From JANNUT01 sp046331425 (GTDB lineage Bacteria > Acidobacteriota > Polarisedimenticolia > J045), in the NCBI GenBank assembly GCA_046331425.1, contig JAXLQU010000004.1, positions 62,001-126,000 on the forward strand: a stretch of DNA of 64,000 nucleotides, written 5' to 3'. Position 1 is the stretch's first letter; every line of letters starts with the position of its first letter. A program made the translations under genes and the position numbers. Positions 60,486 through 64,000 of the stretch are shown one piece after another. Below the pieces are notes generated by a model. The model was not told where the DNA came from. It made no database searches and was given only the letters and a program-made list of their open reading frames with translations.

Positions 60486-62296
60486 GAAGCGTGTGGCTGT
60501 CATTGGCGGTGTTGTCGCTTACTAACGCTGCGTTCGCCGCGGCCGACGATCCGATCGAGTTGTCCGTTGGCCGGCCGTTCGTGCAGGCACTCGACCTCGA
60601 GGCGATCAGGCACGCTGCGGTGCTGGACGATGGTCGTATCAAGACCTTCGAAACGTTGGCCCGCGAGAAAATCAAGCTGGTCAACTCCGATGCTGCGCGC
60701 AAGACCGATGCGGTGGTGGCCTACCTCGACATGATGCTTGCGCCCGAGCATCACCATCACGCCCAGTCGATCTACATTCGCAAGGAACCGTTTCGCATCG
60801 AGCTGGTCAGAATGGTGCGGCAGCTGACGCCCCCCGAGCAGCGGCAGGGCGAGTTGGCCGAAGCCAAACTCGACAAGATCGAGTCCAGCGGCATGGTGTC
60901 GGCGTCGTTTCTCGATCAACCGCAGGTCCAGCAAGCGCTCAACGTGCTCGAACGCGACCTGATGCGCACCGCCAAGGATGCGCAAGCGCTCAACACCGCC
61001 CGGGCTTTCGCCGATGCCGGCACGCTCTTGTCGTATTGGCATGTGATACCGCCACCCGGCGGCGGTCCACTCGACCCGTGGTTCTCGGTCGGATCGCTGT
61101 TGTCGACCAACCAGCAAACGCCGCAGGACCAGACGCATGCAGGAATGTCGGGCGGCTTAGGCAGTATCCCCGGCTTGGCCGACACCCAAGCCAACAACAT
61201 TCGCGCGAATTGGAGCGAACTCAATCGCGCCTGGCGATTCCAAGACGCCCCTGCCGCATCCAAGGCTCTCAACGCCATGGCAGGCGAATTCCGCGAGGCC
61301 AATCCCGCGATCTACCCGGCGAGCGGCCGGCTGATATGGGAAACCAGGTATCAGCGCAACTACAAGATGACCTGGGTGTGGATCGTCTACATGGCAGCGT
61401 TGCCGCTGTTGTTGATGGCGATCGTCAACAAAAACCTGTGGGCTCGCAGAATCGGACTCACGTTCTTCATCGCCGGGTTTGCGCTGCACACCTTTGCGAT
61501 TGGCTTGCGTTGGTATCTGGCCGGCCACATTCCCAACGCCAACATGTTCGAAGCGATCACCGCCTCGGCCTGGTTGGGCGCAGCGGTTGCGATCATTCTG
61601 GAAGTGATCCTGCGCCGCTTCCCGCTGAAGAACCTGGCCGCCTTGGCGGCGTCGACCTACGCGATGCTGGCGATGATGATCGGCTTCTTTCAGCCGGTGG
61701 TTTTGGGCGGCGCGTCGATCGACAACGACATCACCACCGTGATGCCGGTGCTGGACCGCACGATCTGGCTCTACATCCACACCAACATGATCATCGCCAG
61801 CTACGCACTGATCTTCTTCGGGGCCGTCACCGCGCTGCTGTGGATGGGGATGTACCTCGCCTCGACATACACCAATTCGGCCGCATTGCGCACGCTGTGG
61901 GCCGGCGACGGTAACCTCGAGGCGCGTGCCGGTGGCGCCGCCTCGCTGATGTTGAAGGGGGGCGGGTTCGTCGGGTCGGGCAATGCCGGCCTGAGCAAGT
62001 CACTCGATGGGGCCACGATGATCTTCATGGAGCTCTCGTTCCTAACATTGCTGGTAGGCACGGTGCTCGGTGCTGTGTGGGCCGACGTGTCATGGGGCCG
62101 GCCATGGGGTTGGGACCCGAAAGAAGTCTTCGCGATGAACACCTGGCTGGTGTTCTTGGTGTTGGTACACATTCGAATCAAGGTCAAAGACAAGGCGTTC
62201 TGGACCGCCGTGATTGCGCTGATCGGTTGCGCCGTCATGATCTTCAACTGGTTGTGCGTGAATTTCGCGATCGTCGGACTGCACAGCTACGCGTAA
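60482..62296 (+). CDS. ccsA: CcsA-type cytochrome c biogenesis protein with N-terminal extension
   Basis: A 604-residue protein. A signal peptide (LSLAVLSLTNAAFAA) and a periplasmic extension of about 270 residues precede the CcsA domain. The heme-handling WWD motif reads WADVSWGRPWGWDPKEVFA. Flanking histidines lie in FALHTFAIGLRWYL and WLYIHTNMIIASYA, with eight or so helices in total. It exports heme and, with ResB, ligates it to apocytochromes c. It ends upstream of a strong terminator. Confidence 0.88.
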   Translation: MRSVWLSLAVLSLTNAAFAAADDPIELSVGRPFVQALDLEAIRHAAVLDDGRIKTFETLAREKIKLVNSDAARKTDAVVAYLDMMLAPEHHHHAQSIYIRKEPFRIELVRMVRQLTPPEQRQGELAEAKLDKIESSGMVSASFLDQPQVQQALNVLERDLMRTAKDAQALNTARAFADAGTLLSYWHVIPPPGGGPLDPWFSVGSLLSTNQQTPQDQTHAGMSGGLGSIPGLADTQANNIRANWSELNRAWRFQDAPAASKALNAMAGEFREANPAIYPASGRLIWETRYQRNYKMTWVWIVYMAALPLLLMAIVNKNLWARRIGLTFFIAGFALHTFAIGLRWYLAGHIPNANMFEAITASAWLGAAVAIILEVILRRFPLKNLAALAASTYAMLAMMIGFFQPVVLGGASIDNDITTVMPVLDRTIWLYIHTNMIIASYALIFFGAVTALLWMGMYLASTYTNSAALRTLWAGDGNLEARAGGAASLMLKGGGFVGSGNAGLSKSLDGATMIFMELSFLTLLVGTVLGAVWADVSWGRPWGWDPKEVFAMNTWLVFLVLVHIRIKVKDKAFWTAVIALIGCAVMIFNWLCVNFAIVGLHSYA

Positions 62297-62324
62297 CTAC
62301 CAACCTTCTCGCTCGCATGAAAAC

Positions 62325-62357
62325 AACGGGTGTGGGGCCACTGACCTCACACCCGTT
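62325..62357. terminator. Bidirectional intrinsic terminator
   Basis: AACGGGTGTG (62325-62334) pairs perfectly with CACACCCGTT (62348-62357) around a 13-base loop. A-rich sequence precedes it (GAAAAC) and TTTG follows, so it can serve both ccsA on the + strand and the convergent PLP-enzyme gene. Confidence 0.85.
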
Positions 62358-62362
62358 TTGCA

Positions 62363-63520
62363 TCAGCCCAGTGCCTGCTTGAAATCGGCGATCACGTCGT
62401 TGGAGTCTTCCAGTCCGACCGAAATGCGAACCAATCCATCGGCGATCCCGGCCCGACGTCGCTCGTCCGGGTCGATTCCCGCGTGTGAGCTGAGCGCCGG
62501 CAGAATCACGAGAGTTTCCGGCCCGCCAAGGCTCGGCGCATGAACCGCCATCCTCACGCGCTCCACAAACGAACGCGCGGCCGGCAGCCCGTCTCGTAAC
62601 TCCACGCTCAGCATCCCGCCGCATCCGGTCAACAACTGCTTGGCGCGCGCATGGTGTGGATGCGACGGCAGAAACGGGTGGTTGACGCGCGCAACCTTAG
62701 GGTGCTGCTCCAGCCACTGCGCTACCGTCAGTGCCGACTGGTTTTGATGGCGCATCCGCACTGCCAATGTTTTCAAGCCGCGATGCAGCAGATAGCAGGC
62801 ATGAGGGTCGAGCGATCCACCGTAGTGGTTGAGCGCTTTGCGAGTGACATCGATCCAAGCTCGCGATCCGGCGAGCACGCCGCAGACGATATCGCTGTGG
62901 CCATTGAGATACTTGGTGCCGCTGTGTAGCACCAAATCGAAACCGTGCTCGGCAGGCCTGAAGTTCAACGGCGAGGCGAAGGTGTTGTCGATCATCGACA
63001 CCAGCCCGTAACGCTTGGCGAAGGCCGCGACGGCAGGGAGATCGCCCACCTCGACCAACGGGTTGGTGATCGTCTCGCAATAGAACGCCTTCGTGTTGGG
63101 ACGGCGCGCCGCTTCCCACGTCGAGGGGTTCGCCGTGTCGACGAACCCGACCTCGATTCCAAACCGCCGCAACTCGCCGGTGATGAAGTCGTGCGTGCCG
63201 CCATACAGCGCGCGATGAGCCAGCAAGTGATCGCCCGGCGACAACACTGTCAGCAATGCTGCGCTGATCGCGGCCATACCGCTGCTGGCGACAAGCGCTG
63301 CTTCGGTGCGTTCCAAGGCCGCGAGTTTGGCGTGCAACACATCGTGATTGGGGGTGTTGTTCAGCCGGATGTAGCGAATGTCGTGGTATCCGACATCGCC
63401 GCCAAACTCGAACGTCGACGATTGAAAAACCGGCATCGAGACCGCCCCGTTGATGCGTGGCCGCGGTTCGCCCGCGTGCACGAGCAACGTGTCGATCGAA
63501 CCCTGCGTGTCATGGCTCAT
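62363..63520 (-). CDS. Cys/Met-metabolism PLP-dependent lyase
   Basis: A 385-residue fold-type I PLP enzyme with VFQSSTFEFGG, ASSGMAAISAALLTVLSPGD, TKAFYCETITNPLVEVGDL, SMIDNTFASPLNFRPAEHG, LVLHSGTKYLNGHSD (PLP lysine) and VRISVGLED. It belongs to the cystathionine beta-lyase/gamma-synthase/gamma-lyase group. Sequence alone does not decide which reaction it catalyses. It is transcribed toward the shared terminator and divergent from phhB. Confidence 0.88.
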   Translation of the reverse strand: MSHDTQGSIDTLLVHAGEPRPRINGAVSMPVFQSSTFEFGGDVGYHDIRYIRLNNTPNHDVLHAKLAALERTEAALVASSGMAAISAALLTVLSPGDHLLAHRALYGGTHDFITGELRRFGIEVGFVDTANPSTWEAARRPNTKAFYCETITNPLVEVGDLPAVAAFAKRYGLVSMIDNTFASPLNFRPAEHGFDLVLHSGTKYLNGHSDIVCGVLAGSRAWIDVTRKALNHYGGSLDPHACYLLHRGLKTLAVRMRHQNQSALTVAQWLEQHPKVARVNHPFLPSHPHHARAKQLLTGCGGMLSVELRDGLPAARSFVERVRMAVHAPSLGGPETLVILPALSSHAGIDPDERRRAGIADGLVRISVGLEDSNDVIADFKQALG

Positions 63521-63597
63521 TGTTTCCTCGTGGATGTCGCCGGCAGTGTATTGCCGGCCACCGAATCGGGGTGTGAAGCAAGGTAAACTCTTCGACT

Positions 63598-63924
63598 ATG
63601 AGCGAACTCGCGCACAAGAACTGTCGCCCCAAAGCCCCTGAATTGTCGGTCGAGCAGCGACGCGCGCTGTCGCCGCAGGTACCTCTATGGCAGGAAAGCG
63701 AAGACGGCCGGTCTTTGACTCGTAGCTACGAATTCAAGAACTTCTATCGCACGATGGCATTCGTGAATGCCGTCGCCAGCGTCGCTCATGCCGAAGATCA
63801 TCACCCTGATCTGACGGTGAGCTACTCCCGCGTCGGCGTTTCGTATTCCACGCATGACGCTGGAGGGTTGACCGAAAACGACTACGTCTGCGCCGCCAAG
63901 ATCGATGCCCTGCATCGCCCCTGA
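63598..63924 (+). CDS. phhB: 4a-Hydroxytetrahydrobiopterin dehydratase
   Basis: A 108-residue pterin carbinolamine dehydratase with YEFKNFYRTMAFVNAVASVA, HAEDHHPDLTVSYSRVGVSY (catalytic His-His-Pro region) and LTENDYVCAAKIDAL. It recycles the pterin cofactor used by the phenylalanine hydroxylase encoded at 21.4 kb. In many bacteria the two genes are adjacent; here they are about 41 kb apart. Confidence 0.92.
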   Translation: MSELAHKNCRPKAPELSVEQRRALSPQVPLWQESEDGRSLTRSYEFKNFYRTMAFVNAVASVAHAEDHHPDLTVSYSRVGVSYSTHDAGGLTENDYVCAAKIDALHRP

Positions 63925-63940
63925 CGTGGCGGCAAATACA

Positions 63941-63964
63941 GGCGCCGGCCACACGACCGGCGCC
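63941..63964. terminator. GC-rich hairpin between convergent genes
   Basis: GGCGCCGG (63941-63948) and CCGGCGCC (63957-63964) form a perfect 8-bp stem with the 8-base loop CCACACGA. It lies 17 bases after phhB, facing a gene end on the other strand. No clear U-tract follows. Confidence 0.6.
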
Positions 63965-63972
63965 CGCATCGG

Positions 63973-64000
63973 CTATTGCTGCTTGTCTTCCGCCACCGGA
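63973..64000 (-). CDS. Possible 3' end of a minus-strand gene cut by the window edge
   Basis: Reading in from the window edge, one frame gives PVAEDKQQ and then TAG at 63973-63975, just upstream of the hairpin at 63941. The short acidic/Gln end and the terminator position suggest a real gene tail, but eight codons cannot identify it. Confidence 0.25.

Overview
The window is GC-rich DNA from a Gram-negative bacterium. It encodes an outer-membrane porin, several lipoproteins, a periplasmic Cu/Zn superoxide dismutase, a Tat-exported peptide and a system II (ResB/CcsA) cytochrome c maturation pair. The lineage is not resolved. The gene mix (system II cytochrome maturation, secreted PQQ-type sugar dehydrogenases, tyrosine catabolism) would fit Acidobacteriota or a deep proteobacterium, but that is inference.

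Region 1 (1-12.5 kb) holds a truncated cysteine-dioxygenase-like cupin, a secreted protein with frameshifts, an ArsM-type methyltransferase, a wrecked alpha/beta hydrolase, a YidB-family protein, three M16 zinc-peptidase-family proteins, a TlpA-type thioredoxin, a DUF6544-like protein and an NTF2-fold protein.

Region 2 (about 12.6-18.7 kb) is an integron gene-cassette array without an integrase in the window. Small genes, all on the + strand, are separated by attC-like sites. The cargo is a ubiquitin-like/E1-like pair, a GIY-YIG/methyltransferase chimera, two small membrane proteins, a VOC protein, a zinc-ribbon-like protein, an STN-like secreted protein, a nitrobindin-like protein, a lipoprotein and probably a DUF849 enzyme. 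An IS3-type remnant lies at the right edge.

Region 3 (18.8-37 kb) carries phenylalanine/tyrosine catabolism (phhA, hppD, hmgA; phhB is at 63.6 kb), an fRMsr-type reductase, a CsgG-like protein and an AhpD-like protein. A decayed stretch follows with IMPase-like and Lgt-like remnants and a frameshifted phosphatidylserine decarboxylase. Then come a fatty acid desaturase, an LKR-like dehydrogenase overlapping a MoeB-rhodanese fusion, a PBP4-type peptidase, SodC and several unrecognised proteins. A roughly 25-bp dispersed repeat recurs between these genes.

Region 4 (37-46.4 kb) has a translationally coupled thiO-thiS-thiG-thiE cluster, nadA and ygfZ. It also has a complete MNIO (DUF692) RiPP operon: a Tat-exported precursor with ten cysteines in an internally duplicated pattern, the MNIO enzyme and a DUF2063 partner. 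A HExxH lipoprotein and apaG follow.

Region 5 (46.4-64 kb) has GNAT and PhzF enzymes, an aspartase/fumarase family lyase, a ferredoxin-like protein overlapping an M20 amidohydrolase, and two tandem PQQ-type sugar dehydrogenases. Next comes an extracytoplasmic flavin module (apbE, porin, FMN-binding protein with an SGAT site, small cytochrome-like membrane protein) behind a 16-bp inverted repeat flanking a TTGACA promoter element. resB and ccsA, a Cys/Met-metabolism PLP enzyme and phhB close the window.
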